A stretch of 7,196 nucleotides of DNA from an uncultured Prevotella sp. GTDB taxonomy: Bacteria > Bacteroidota > Bacteroidia > Bacteroidales > Bacteroidaceae. A model generated the notes under the pieces. That model made no database searches and had not been told where the DNA came from. It saw only the letters and a program-made list of their open reading frames with translations. Below, piece after piece: positions 1-5,699 of the stretch (position 1 is the first letter of the stretch; every line of letters starts with the position of its first letter). Position numbers and translations under genes: made by a program. Where the stretch lies: assembly GCA_905202125.1 (NCBI GenBank), contig CAJKQX010000092.1:1-7196 (forward strand). Direction: 5' to 3'.

Positions 1-27
1 GACGGGTCCTTTTTTTCAGTGCCTTCA

Positions 28-48
28 CTCAGACACACTCAAAGAAAC
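28..48 (-). repeat. Left copy of a 21-bp inverted motif
   Basis: Read on the minus strand, this segment is GTTTC, two bases, then a 14-base core TGAGTGTGTCTGAG. The same pattern occurs on the plus strand at 7149-7169, so 19 of 21 positions agree between the two window ends in inverted orientation. It lies downstream of the menA stop codon. Weaker similarity seems to continue beyond the core (a CACT-x-AA block on both sides). Its role is unknown; it could be a dispersed intergenic repeat. Confidence 0.5.
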
Positions 49-88
49 AGTATCGGATGTTTTGCATCGGTGTAGTGAATACCCCGTA

Positions 89-1003
89 TCAGATATAAAT
101 GAGCAAACCAATCACAACGAGCAGTCCGTAGACAAACATGTTGCGGGCCGTGATACCGAGAACGCTGTTGAGCTCGCGCCCGCGTTTGATGGTCACCATA
201 CTCCGATAAGCCGACAGATGTGGCAAGAGGTAACCGCAAGGTAAAATAGCTGCACATGCACGATCCTCGGCAAACACCAACACACTGATGACACAAGCGA
301 CGAGGCCAAGCCCGAGATACAATATCCCGGAGGCCCGCTTACCGATAAGCACCACAAGGGTTTTCTTTCCGGCACGTCGGTCATTGTCAATATCACGATA
401 ATTGTTGACTATCAAAAGCGTATCGATCACCAAACCACAGGCCAACGACATCCATAACACATCCATGCTGATGCCTCTCGGCTCATACGGTTGTTCCAAG
501 AAATAAGTGAGCGAGACCGGTACGATACCGAAAAACACAATAACGAGCAAATCGCCCAAACCGTGATAAGAAAGACATGTGGTGTAGAGAAAACAAAAGA
601 CCACACAGAGAGCCCCCACTCCGATCATAGTCCACCCACCATAAAAGACAAGCGGCAGACCGACAAGACAAGCCGCGACAGTGGTCACGATGATACCTGT
701 GCGCATGGCCCCCGTAGTTATCCATCCTTGAGCACAGGCACGTTTTGGTCCCAGACGCGTGTCATCATCATTACCTTTGAGACAATCGAAATAGTCATTC
801 ACAAAATTGGCATCTATCTGCATGATAAAAGCAAAAAGGAAACACAGCACCGCAGGAATCACCCGGATACATCCGGCATTTTCAGACAAAGCCATAGCCG
901 TACCAATCATCACAGGCACTGCCGCGCCGGTAAGTGTTTTGGGACGAGAGGCAAGCAACCAAGCTTTAGCGGAATTGACATCCACATTATCCATATTTCT
1001 CAT
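89..1003 (-). CDS. menA: MenA, 1,4-dihydroxy-2-naphthoate polyprenyltransferase
   Basis: UbiA-superfamily integral membrane enzyme that joins a polyprenyl diphosphate to 1,4-dihydroxy-2-naphthoate, giving demethylmenaquinone, the precursor of the respiratory quinone of Bacteroidales. The 304-residue product has the usual MenA length and many hydrophobic segments consistent with eight or nine membrane helices. The first Asp-rich motif is N69-D70-Y-F-D73, followed by KG. The second is NNYRDIDNDRRAGKKTL around residues 200-216, with D204 and D208; this Mg-diphosphate-binding signature with its 'RAGKKTL' tail is typical of MenA rather than UbiA. The C-terminus has the family pattern LNSVLGITARN near residue 279. 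I chose the first ATG (1001-1003), about 19 nt after the predicted transcription start; Met4 (992-994) is an alternative. No Shine-Dalgarno is visible. No other men gene is in the window. It is divergent from the HD-domain gene. Confidence 0.95.
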   Translation of the reverse strand: MRNMDNVDVNSAKAWLLASRPKTLTGAAVPVMIGTAMALSENAGCIRVIPAVLCFLFAFIMQIDANFVNDYFDCLKGNDDDTRLGPKRACAQGWITTGAMRTGIIVTTVAACLVGLPLVFYGGWTMIGVGALCVVFCFLYTTCLSYHGLGDLLVIVFFGIVPVSLTYFLEQPYEPRGISMDVLWMSLACGLVIDTLLIVNNYRDIDNDRRAGKKTLVVLIGKRASGILYLGLGLVACVISVLVFAEDRACAAILPCGYLLPHLSAYRSMVTIKRGRELNSVLGITARNMFVYGLLVVIGLLIYI

Positions 1004-1021
1004 CTGTTTTTCTGTTAATAA

Positions 1022-1053
1022 CTTGCAAAATTAACCATAAAAGACTATATTTG
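1022..1053 (+). promoter_or_regulatory. Predicted promoter of the HD-domain gene
   Basis: CTTG at 1022-1025 (a one-base variant of TTTG) is followed after 20 bp by TATATTTG at 1046-1053, a full match to the Bacteroidetes -7 consensus TAnnTTTG. The start site would be near 1057, about 20 nt before the ATG at 1077. It occupies nearly the same DNA as the menA promoter on the other strand. Confidence 0.7.
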
Positions 1054-1057
1054 CAAA
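1026..1057 (-). promoter_or_regulatory. Predicted menA promoter
   Basis: On the minus strand, TTTG (complement of 1054-1057) is followed after exactly 20 bp by TAATTTTG (complement of 1026-1033), a full match to the Bacteroidetes -33/-7 consensus. Transcription would start near 1022, giving a menA leader of about 19 nt. Its -33 element touches the -7 element of the opposing HD-gene promoter. Confidence 0.7.
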
Positions 1058-1076
1058 TAAATATCTCATCATTATC

Positions 1077-1718
1077 ATGCTCGCATCAAACGTAAATTTG
1101 GACCTGATGGAGTTTGTAGAGAGGAACATACTCCCCAGATACTCCGCATTCGACAAGGCACACAATCTGGCACATGCCAACAGAGTGATAAACCGTTCGT
1201 TGCAACTGGCCAAAAGAAACGGAGCCAATATCGACATGGCTTATGCGATAGCCGCTTATCACGATCTGGGTCTTGAGGGTCCGCGCGCCATACATCATAT
1301 TACGAGCGGAAGGATACTCAGCTCCGATACGCGTCTGAAGAAATGGTTCTCGACCGAACAAATCAAGATAATGAAAGAAGCCGTGGAAGACCATCGGGCA
1401 TCTGCCTCCCACTCGCCACGAAGCATATATGGAAAGATTGTGGCCGAAGCCGACCGCGATCTGGAACCGGACATCGTATTCCGACGCACAGTGGAATACG
1501 GCATTGACCACTACCCGGAGAAAGACAAGGAGGAACAGTGGCAACGATTCGTATCGCACATAGAGAACAAATATTCGGCTCACGGATACATCAGACTGTG
1601 GATGCCAAACTCGCCCAACGAACAGTATCTGAAAGAAATACGCAATTTCATCATCGACAAACAACGTCTGCGCCAAACATTTGACAGATTATACGAAGAG
1701 GAAATATCTCAAAGTTAA
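1077..1718 (+). CDS. HD-domain phosphohydrolase-like protein, substrate unknown
   Basis: A 213-residue soluble protein with no signal peptide or membrane segment. The metal-binding residues of the HD superfamily appear in order: H33 (in HNLAH), H62-D63 (in YHDLG), H106 (in EDHR) and D126 (in AEADRD). That is the H...HD...H...D layout of small metal-dependent phosphohydrolases acting on nucleotides or other phosphate esters. H73 and H74 lie between the second and third motifs. The C-terminal third (about 140-213) is charged and probably helical. The length fits a stand-alone HD domain with a short helical extension; no RelA synthetase or GGDEF partner is present. The ATG at 1077 sits about 20 nt after a predicted start site. 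Family membership is clear from the motifs; the substrate is not. The divergent menA neighbour does not by itself indicate a role in quinone metabolism. Confidence 0.88.
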   Translation: MLASNVNLDLMEFVERNILPRYSAFDKAHNLAHANRVINRSLQLAKRNGANIDMAYAIAAYHDLGLEGPRAIHHITSGRILSSDTRLKKWFSTEQIKIMKEAVEDHRASASHSPRSIYGKIVAEADRDLEPDIVFRRTVEYGIDHYPEKDKEEQWQRFVSHIENKYSAHGYIRLWMPNSPNEQYLKEIRNFIIDKQRLRQTFDRLYEEEISQS

Positions 1719-1754
1719 AATTAATAACATGTAATCATAATTCTACCGATGGAA

Positions 1755-1786
1755 TTGGGATATTTCATTTATTTGTTGTAATTTTG
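1755..1786 (+). promoter_or_regulatory. Predicted promoter of the structured RNA upstream of ribE
   Basis: TTG at 1755-1757, a 21-bp spacer, then TAATTTTG at 1779-1786, an exact match to TAnnTTTG. The start would fall near 1790, about nine bases before the first base of the closing stem of the RNA candidate. It lies about 310 nt before the ribE start, far longer than the approximately 20-30 nt leaders predicted for menA, the HD gene and the phosphatase. That suggests it serves an RNA rather than ribE directly. Confidence 0.6.
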
Positions 1787-1789
1787 CAG

Positions 1790-2004
1790 TATCAAAATAA
1801 AGGAATATTCGGGGTTGCAATGGTTCGATCGGGATACTCATCAATAAAATCCATAAACCGAGAAGATTTCTTTTGTCAATGGCGGGCCATATAAACTCTT
1901 CGGAGCTAAGCTGTAAAGCCGGTGGATTACAAAGACGGAGAACTCTCAAATCCTATATACTCGGAGTTTCATCACATCACCTGCAACCCCTTTCCTTTTT
2001 TATA
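1790..2004 (+). ncRNA. Candidate 6S-like structured RNA
   Basis: The two ends of this segment pair: 1799-1805 (AAAGGAA) with 1992-1998, 1811-1819 (GGGGTTGCA) with 1982-1990 without mismatch, and 1822-1824 with 1979-1981 across a two-base bulge. Inside lies an asymmetric open region (about 30 nt on the left strand, 9 on the right), then AAACCGAG (1855-1862) pairs with 1960-1969 with a two-base bulge, TCTTTTGT (1869-1876) with 1929-1935, and TGGC (1880-1883) with 1918-1921. A CTC-TTCG-GAG hairpin (1896-1905) sits near the apex and a small GAG/CTC hairpin (1938-1947) on the right strand. The closing stem is followed by T6. A long rod of about 200 nt with an internal bubble, its own promoter and a terminal stem is the general plan of 6S RNA, the RNA polymerase regulator; Rfam's Bacteroidales-1 family has been proposed to be the Bacteroidetes form. 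The alternative is a cis leader of ribE, but I find no FMN-riboswitch (RFN) signature. Fold done by eye. Confidence 0.55.
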
Positions 2005-2010
2005 CATTTA

Positions 2011-2018
2011 TATATTTG
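2011..2018 (+). promoter_or_regulatory. Possible ribE -7 promoter element
   Basis: TATATTTG exactly matches the -7 consensus TAnnTTTG and lies just after the T-run of the RNA candidate, giving a ribE leader of about 77 nt. No TTTG lies at the expected -33 distance (around 1987-1991 the sequence is C-rich), so this half-promoter is less secure than the others. Confidence 0.4.
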
Positions 2019-2098
2019 ACAATGCACACATTGCAATTGTGGCATCCGCCCCGGCAATGATCATTAAGACAACCCACACAACAAAATTACAAACAATT

Positions 2099-2704
2099 AT
2101 GTTCTCAGGCATCATAGAAGAAACGGCAACAATAGTTGCGATAAACAAAAACCAGGAAAATATAGATTTTGTATTAAGTTGCTCATTCACCAACGAGCTG
2201 AAGATAGACCAGAGCGTGGCTCACAACGGAGTGTGCCTGACGGTGGTAGACATCAGTAATGGCGCATACACCGTGACTGCAATGAAAGAAACTCTCGACC
2301 GCTCAAATCTCGGATTGCTCAATGTCGGCGACAAGGTGAATGTGGAACGTTCGATGATGATGAACGGACGGCTCGACGGACATATCGTGCAGGGGCATGT
2401 GGACGGCACCGCCCGTTGCACGGAAATCAAAGACGCAGAAGGCTCCACATATTTCACTTTCGAGTATGATTTCGACAAGGATATGGCCCAACGTGGATAT
2501 TTCACAGTAGACAAAGGGTCGGTCACCGTGAATGGCGTGTCGCTCACGGTGTGCAACCCGACTGACAACTCTTTCACCGTGGCAATAATACCCTACACAT
2601 TTGAAAACACCAATTTTCATGACATCAAGGTTGGCAGTATCGTGAATATCGAGTTTGACATCTTGGGCAAATATATAGCGCGGCTGAACCAACTCGCGAA
2701 ATAA
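2099..2704 (+). CDS. ribE: Riboflavin synthase, alpha subunit
   Basis: Catalyses the dismutation of two 6,7-dimethyl-8-ribityllumazine molecules to riboflavin plus a pyrimidinedione, the last step of riboflavin synthesis, as a cytosolic homotrimer. The 201-residue product has the family length and two lumazine-binding barrels: the first at about 1-95 with N-terminal MFSGIIEE and GVCLTVV (C46), the second from HIVQGHVDG (H95, H100) through KGSVTVNGVSLTV (about 139-151). The C-terminus ends in GSIVNIEFDILGKYIARL, as expected. The invariant Phe2 of the active site is present, which fixes the start at the ATG at 2099. An in-frame upstream ATG at 1922 would add 59 residues unlike the family and run through the RNA candidate, so it is rejected. 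The gene is monocistronic here, with its own terminator; no other rib gene is in the window. The symbol ribC is also used for this enzyme. Confidence 0.95.
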   Translation: MFSGIIEETATIVAINKNQENIDFVLSCSFTNELKIDQSVAHNGVCLTVVDISNGAYTVTAMKETLDRSNLGLLNVGDKVNVERSMMMNGRLDGHIVQGHVDGTARCTEIKDAEGSTYFTFEYDFDKDMAQRGYFTVDKGSVTVNGVSLTVCNPTDNSFTVAIIPYTFENTNFHDIKVGSIVNIEFDILGKYIARLNQLAK

Positions 2705-2724
2705 CTCACAAAAAATATCCCCAC

Positions 2725-2766
2725 AGGGTCGTGTCGGTAACATTCCGTTGCGGCCCTTTCTTTTTT
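2725..2766 (+). terminator. Rho-independent terminator of ribE
   Basis: AGGGTCG (2725-2731) pairs with CGGCCCT (2751-2757) with one G-T pair, and an inner CGG/CCG extends the stem around the loop. A T-rich run with one C (2757-2766) follows immediately. It begins 20 bp after the ribE stop. Confidence 0.8.
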
Positions 2767-2803
2767 GCATAATTATACAATTCGTGTTGCATAATTATAC
2801 AAT
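2764..2803. repeat. Paired 17-bp dyad repeats, possible repressor operator
   Basis: The 17-base sequence TTGCATAATTATACAAT occurs twice, at 2765-2781 and 2787-2803, without mismatch and 22 bp apart, so both copies lie on the same face of the helix. Each copy is itself a near-palindrome, TTG-n-ATAATTAT-n-CAA. The first copy with its preceding T (2764) fits the E. coli ArgR box pattern TNTGNATWWWWATNCANA at 17 of 18 positions, and paired boxes about 21 bp apart are usual for ArgR. Assignment to ArgR is inference; another dimeric repressor could recognise the same symmetry. The first copy overlaps the T-run of the ribE terminator, and no arginine gene is near. Confidence 0.5.
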
Positions 2804-2877
2804 ATATTTCTCCCAAACTCTCTGAGAATCGCATCATTTCGCACAAAGGATTTCTTTTTTGAAAATATCACCGTATT

Positions 2878-2908
2878 TTGATGGTTCGGCCAATCGGCTG
2901 ATAATCAA
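2878..2908. other. Imperfect hairpin in the intergenic region
   Basis: TCGGCC (2886-2891) pairs with GGCTGA (2896-2901) around the four-base loop AATC with one G-T pair. An outer TTGAT (2878-2882) pairs with ATCAA (2904-2908) across a 3x2 internal loop. There is no T-run directly behind it, so it is not a standard terminator. Function unknown; it could be a DNA dyad or part of an untranslated RNA. Confidence 0.35.
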
Positions 2909-2935
2909 CGCGATCACACTTTTTGAAAGATAGAT

Positions 2936-2988
2936 ATTAACACGCATTAACACAAAATACTCCAAAATCCGGCAAAAATCCGGCAAAA
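2936..2988. repeat. Short tandem repeats of 10 and 11 bp
   Basis: ATTAACAC occurs at 2936-2943 and 2946-2953 (10-bp period). AAAATCCGGCA then occurs twice head to tail at 2964-2974 and 2975-2985, followed by AAA (11-bp period). Both periods are close to one helical turn. No gene product is implied. Confidence 0.5.
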
Positions 2989-3019
2989 TTGTCCTACAAA
3001 AGTGCCCGACTTGGGTTCC

Positions 3020-3080
3020 GAAAGGGGCCCTTTCGCATCCTAAAAGGGTTCCTTTCGCATGATGAAAGGGGCCCTTTTGG
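3020..3080. repeat. Three-unit 22-bp array of palindromic repeats
   Basis: Units start at 3021, 3043 and 3065, exactly 22 bp apart. Each has a dyad core: AAAGGG-G-CCCTTT, then AAAGG-GTT-CCTTT, then AAAGGG-G-CCCTTT. The first two cores are followed by TTTCGCAT-type ends (3031-3038 and 3053-3060). The arms stay complementary while the centre changes in unit two, which suggests the symmetry matters. A degenerate fourth copy may precede them at about 2999. Each unit could form a short hairpin in RNA or bind a dimeric protein. I do not recognise it as a named family. Confidence 0.6.
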
Positions 3081-3287
3081 AAATTATGAGTGTTATTGTG
3101 GTGTGAAATACGTATTTTTCGGCCTTTGTATTTCTATTTCGCGATTTTCATTTGTCAAAATTTTTTACTTTCTATTTTGAATATTTATGCATTTTTCGGA
3201 TTTTGACGCGATTAAAGTATGACTATCAACTTACAAATTCAGAAGATATTGAATCAGCTGTTGATAAGTTCCTTGGGGATATGCAAT

Positions 3288-3377
3288 GGAGCGATTGTAC
3301 CAATTTTCGTAGAGAATATAGAGAAAGGCGATATGCTTAAAAGCCGTCGTTATCGCAATCGCCGTTTAGGAGATTTT
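3288..3377 (+). pseudogene. Relic of a COG2865-type (AlbA_2/ATP-binding) regulator gene
   Basis: Translation of this stretch gives GAIVPIFVENIEKGDM followed by LKSRRYRNRRLGDF. It resembles the C-terminal ATP-binding part of the large accessory family COG2865 (AlbA_2 'Schlafen' DNA-binding plus HATPase_c_4), whose members typically read '...GP(I/V)xPI...RxYRNRRLGDFLKELxLTEG...'. Here the similarity stops after GDF; the next residues (YSAQKH...) do not fit and the expected KELDLTEGRGTG block is absent. Before the match the frame runs back only to a stop near 3213 without recognisable family sequence. About 30 codons of a normally 400-500-residue protein remain, so this is a fragment rather than a working gene. 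The assignment rests on memory of the motif, not on a search. Such genes are often mobile or duplicated in Bacteroidales, so it may mark a past insertion. Confidence 0.55.
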
Positions 3378-3544
3378 TATTCTGCACAAAAACACATACT
3401 TACATTGAAATTTAAAAAATCATTTAGGATTATTAACACAAAAATTCCCTTTTGTATGGGATTTGTAAAAAAATACTAATATTACGTGTATTGCAAAACT
3501 TTTAGCTCATATTTTTAATCTAATAAACAAAATACGGAAAAGAT

Positions 3545-4888
3545 ATGAACAAATTAATAATGAAAACTCTGGGCTGTGTATTGATGCTGTCGATAGCAAC
3601 CACATGCACGGCAAGACAATGGACACTGAAAAACTGCATAGATTATGCACTGGCCAACAACATAGCGTTGAAAAAGGCGAAGATTAAGGAATACTCATCG
3701 CGCGAGGACATCAAACAGAGCCAGGCTGAACTATTGCCTTCGCTCAATTTCTCGTCATCACAAGGCGTGACCTACAGCCCGTGGCCGGAGACTGGACGGG
3801 CCGCCGTGGACAACGGATTCGTGCAGTCGATGGTAAACAAGGCTTATTACAGCGGGTCGTACAACCTGAGCGCAAACTGGACAGTGTGGAACGGTGGCAG
3901 AAACACAAAAACAATAAAACAAAACAGATTGACGGCTGAACAAGCCAAACTCGACTCGGCACAAACGGCCAATTCCATACAGGAACAGATAGCACAACTG
4001 TATGTACAGATACTCTACTCCAACGATGCCATCAATGTGAGCAAAGAAAATCTGAACACAAGCATCAGAAACGAAAACCGAGGCAAGGAAATGTTCACCG
4101 TGGGCAAGATGAGCAAGGCTGATCTGGCGCAGCTCACCGCTCAAAGAGCGCAAGACGAATACAACGTGGTGGAGACTGAAAGCAACTTGAAGAACTACAA
4201 ACGACAACTCAAACAATTGTTGCAGATCACGGACGATGAAGAATTTGATATCGTCATCCCTGAAATGACAGACGAAATGGCGTTGCGCGACATCCCGAAA
4301 CCGGGCGATGTGTACACGGCAACTCTCAACATCAGACCTGAAATAAAAAATGCGATGATAGGTATCGAAAGCAGTGAGTTGGGTATAAAGATAGCCAAAG
4401 CACAACGTATGCCCACGATTGGTCTGAATGCCGGTGTATCGACAAGCACATCGTCGATGAACGATAACAGATGGGGCATGCAGATAAAAAACAACACGAG
4501 TTTCGGTGGCGGACTGACTGTAAGTATTCCTATCCTTGACAACCGCACCTCAAGAACGGCGATAAACAAGATGAAACTGCAAAAGGAAAACTATATGCTC
4601 GAGCTGAGGGACAAACAGACAGAACTCTACTCCACAATAGAAAATTACTGGTTGCAGGCTATGACCAACCAAAACAAATTCAAAGCGGCCAAGATATCGA
4701 CACAAAGTGCGACCGCGAGCTACGAACTATTGAGCGAACAGTTCAATCAAGGAATGAAAAACATTGTTGAACTGATGACGGGCAAGAACAATCTCATTAA
4801 TGCCCAGCAGAACGAACTGCAAAGCAAATATCTCACAATACTGAATATCGACATGCTGAATTTTTACGAAACAGGCAAGTTGAACTAA
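3545..4888 (+). CDS. TolC-family outer-membrane efflux protein
   Basis: The 447-residue product fits the outer membrane efflux protein (OEP) family, whose trimers form a beta-barrel plus periplasmic alpha-barrel channel for export pumps. Residues 1-23 look like a Sec signal peptide: Lys at 3 and 7, a hydrophobic stretch to about 18, and a likely cut after the C-T-A at 21-23; C21 lacks a proper lipobox. The mature protein starts with WTLKNCIDYALANN, the usual first helix of Bacteroidetes TolC proteins. Long polar, Gln/Asn-rich helices and two related halves follow; the second half includes RPEIKNAMIGIESSELGIK and GGGLTVSIPILDNRTSR (the barrel strand and return typical of OEP). Its AAA/A-rich leader has no Shine-Dalgarno; Met6 is an alternative start. 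No membrane-fusion or RND/ABC pump gene accompanies it, since the next gene runs in the opposite direction, so its partner must be encoded elsewhere. The substrate cannot be told. Confidence 0.92.
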   Translation: MNKLIMKTLGCVLMLSIATTCTARQWTLKNCIDYALANNIALKKAKIKEYSSREDIKQSQAELLPSLNFSSSQGVTYSPWPETGRAAVDNGFVQSMVNKAYYSGSYNLSANWTVWNGGRNTKTIKQNRLTAEQAKLDSAQTANSIQEQIAQLYVQILYSNDAINVSKENLNTSIRNENRGKEMFTVGKMSKADLAQLTAQRAQDEYNVVETESNLKNYKRQLKQLLQITDDEEFDIVIPEMTDEMALRDIPKPGDVYTATLNIRPEIKNAMIGIESSELGIKIAKAQRMPTIGLNAGVSTSTSSMNDNRWGMQIKNNTSFGGGLTVSIPILDNRTSRTAINKMKLQKENYMLELRDKQTELYSTIENYWLQAMTNQNKFKAAKISTQSATASYELLSEQFNQGMKNIVELMTGKNNLINAQQNELQSKYLTILNIDMLNFYETGKLN

Positions 4889-4891
4889 AAC

Positions 4892-4936
4892 ATCAATGCG
4901 CCACAAGAGTTTTCCCGACTTTTGTGGCGCATTGAT
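4892..4936. terminator. Strong shared terminator hairpin between convergent genes
   Basis: ATCAATGCGCCACAAGAG (4892-4909) pairs over all 18 positions, including one G-T, with 4919-4936 around a 9-base loop. It begins 4 bp after the TolC-family stop codon and ends 18 bp before the end of the phosphatase gene on the other strand, so it probably ends transcription from both sides. The T-run is short on the minus strand (TTTT) and imperfect on the plus strand (TATATAT). Confidence 0.8.
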
Positions 4937-4953
4937 TATATATCCAAAGGACT

Positions 4954-5595
4954 TTAGTCGAACAGTTCGTCAGGCGTTTCGATGAAGGTTGTGGCACCAT
5001 GTTCTATGAGAAAATCGCGGTCGCGAAATCCCCACAACACACTGATGCACGGCAACCCGCTATTGCGGGCCGTCATCACATCCACATCGCTATCTCCAAC
5101 ATATACGGCATGTTCGCGATTGACGCCCAACTCCCTCAACGCTTCATTGACCGTATCGGGAGACGGCTTGCGCTGAACACCCTCACGTTCGCCAATGGAA
5201 ACAGAGACTGTCTCGCTGAAAAAGTGATGACACAACTCTTTGGTGGCTGCATCAAACTTGTTGCTCACCACTGCTATATTTTTGCCCATACTCTTCAAAC
5301 GTGAAAGCATGTCTTTCACACCGGGATAAGGACTTGTGGTGTCAAGTCCATGTTCGATATAGTGCGCGCGAAAAGTCCGGAACACATCATCGAAAGCCGG
5401 ATTGTCAAGACCGTCGGGCACAGCGCGTTCCATGAGTTTTTTCACACCGTTGCCAACAAATCGTCTCACCTCATTAATCGTACGCTCTGGCAAGCCGTGT
5501 GTGCGTAAGGCATAATTACAACTGGCTGCCAAGTCTTGCAGAGTATCGAGCAGCGTTCCGTCAAGATCAAAAATATATGTTTCGTACATCATCAT
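4954..5595 (-). CDS. gph: HAD-family phosphatase, phosphoglycolate phosphatase type
   Basis: A 213-residue cytosolic haloacid-dehalogenase-like hydrolase. Motif I is FDLDGTLLDT with nucleophile D10 and general acid D12, motif II is VVSNK (S111), motif III Lys is K143 in RKPSPD, and motif IV is VGDSDVD (D168, D172). Between motifs I and II lies a helical C1 cap (about 17-85) with RRFVGNGVKKLMERA, the pattern seen in Gph proteins that hydrolyse 2-phosphoglycolate. Related phosphatases (PpaX, nucleotide or sugar phosphatases) share it, so the exact substrate is likely but not proven. Three ATGs in a row (5593-5595, 5590-5592, 5587-5589) precede YETYIFDLDGT; any could be used, and I took the first. 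A longer reading from 5667 would add 24 unrelated hydrophobic residues and cross the predicted promoter, so I rejected it. The gene stands alone between the shared terminator and the divergent mltG. Confidence 0.85.
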   Translation of the reverse strand: MMMYETYIFDLDGTLLDTLQDLAASCNYALRTHGLPERTINEVRRFVGNGVKKLMERAVPDGLDNPAFDDVFRTFRAHYIEHGLDTTSPYPGVKDMLSRLKSMGKNIAVVSNKFDAATKELCHHFFSETVSVSIGEREGVQRKPSPDTVNEALRELGVNREHAVYVGDSDVDVMTARNSGLPCISVLWGFRDRDFLIEHGATTFIETPDELFD

Positions 5596-5627
5596 TTGCA
5601 ATTTATTTTTGTATTTGTAAAGTAGTG

Positions 5628-5635
5628 CAAATGTA
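5628..5635 (-). promoter_or_regulatory. Predicted -7 element of the phosphatase gene
   Basis: On the minus strand this reads TACATTTG, a full match to TAnnTTTG. It would start RNA near 5624, about 29 nt before the first of the three ATGs. The -33 position has no clear TTTG. It supports the short start and argues against the 5667 start. Confidence 0.5.
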
Positions 5636-5699
5636 CAAAAAATACATAAAGGGTAAGCATGACTCAATATAATAAAATGTGCTTTTAAGCATTTTTTAT

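Larger units (their letters stand above)
2767..3544. other. Long AT-rich intergenic region with repeats and a gene relic
   Basis: About 780 bp lie between the ribE terminator and the TolC-family gene with no intact gene on either strand. The short open frames here have no recognisable motifs apart from the relic at 3288-3377. From left to right the region holds paired dyad repeats (2764-2803), a hairpin (2878-2908), 10-bp and 11-bp tandem repeats (2936-2988), a 22-bp palindromic array (3020-3080), then AT-rich DNA and the gene relic. I found no good -33/-7 promoter for the downstream TolC-family gene; the nearest partial match is TATTTTTA at 3510-3517, without a TTTG at the right distance. 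A small inverted repeat (AAATTCCC / GGGATTT, about 3442-3464) lies upstream of that gene. Confidence 0.7.

Noticed and set aside
1..17. Possible right half of a plus-strand terminator (GGGTCC then seven T)
   Set aside because: The partner arm would lie outside the window, so the hairpin cannot be confirmed.
62..244. Sixty-codon plus-strand open frame, open back to the left edge
   Set aside because: It lies mostly antisense to menA, has no recognisable motif, and its openness is explained by the opposing gene.
1086..1676. Minus-strand open frame of 196 codons within the HD-domain gene
   Set aside because: It is antisense to a gene with intact HD motifs and has low-complexity composition without family features.
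1739..1756. Terminator for the HD-domain gene (AATTC / GAATT hairpin)
   Set aside because: The stem is only 5 bp, AT-rich, lacks a T-run and overlaps the next promoter.
1922..2098. N-terminal extension of riboflavin synthase by 59 residues from an upstream ATG
   Set aside because: Riboflavin synthases begin MFSGIIE; the extra residues do not fit the family and the stretch overlaps the structured RNA and its T-run.
1790..2098. FMN riboswitch (RFN element) in front of ribE
   Set aside because: None of the conserved RFN blocks (such as GGGTGAAATTCCC-like and the GGCGGT region) is present.
2767..3080. CRISPR array or replication origin suggested by the clustered repeats
   Set aside because: There are no regular repeat-spacer units of CRISPR size, no cas or replication genes and no convincing DnaA boxes.
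3758..4405. Long minus-strand open frame of 215 codons inside the TolC-family gene
   Set aside because: It is the opposite-strand shadow of a clear OEP protein and has no coherent domain.
5596..5667. Longer phosphatase reading with a hydrophobic N-terminus
   Set aside because: The added residues are unlike HAD proteins and the region contains the predicted promoter.
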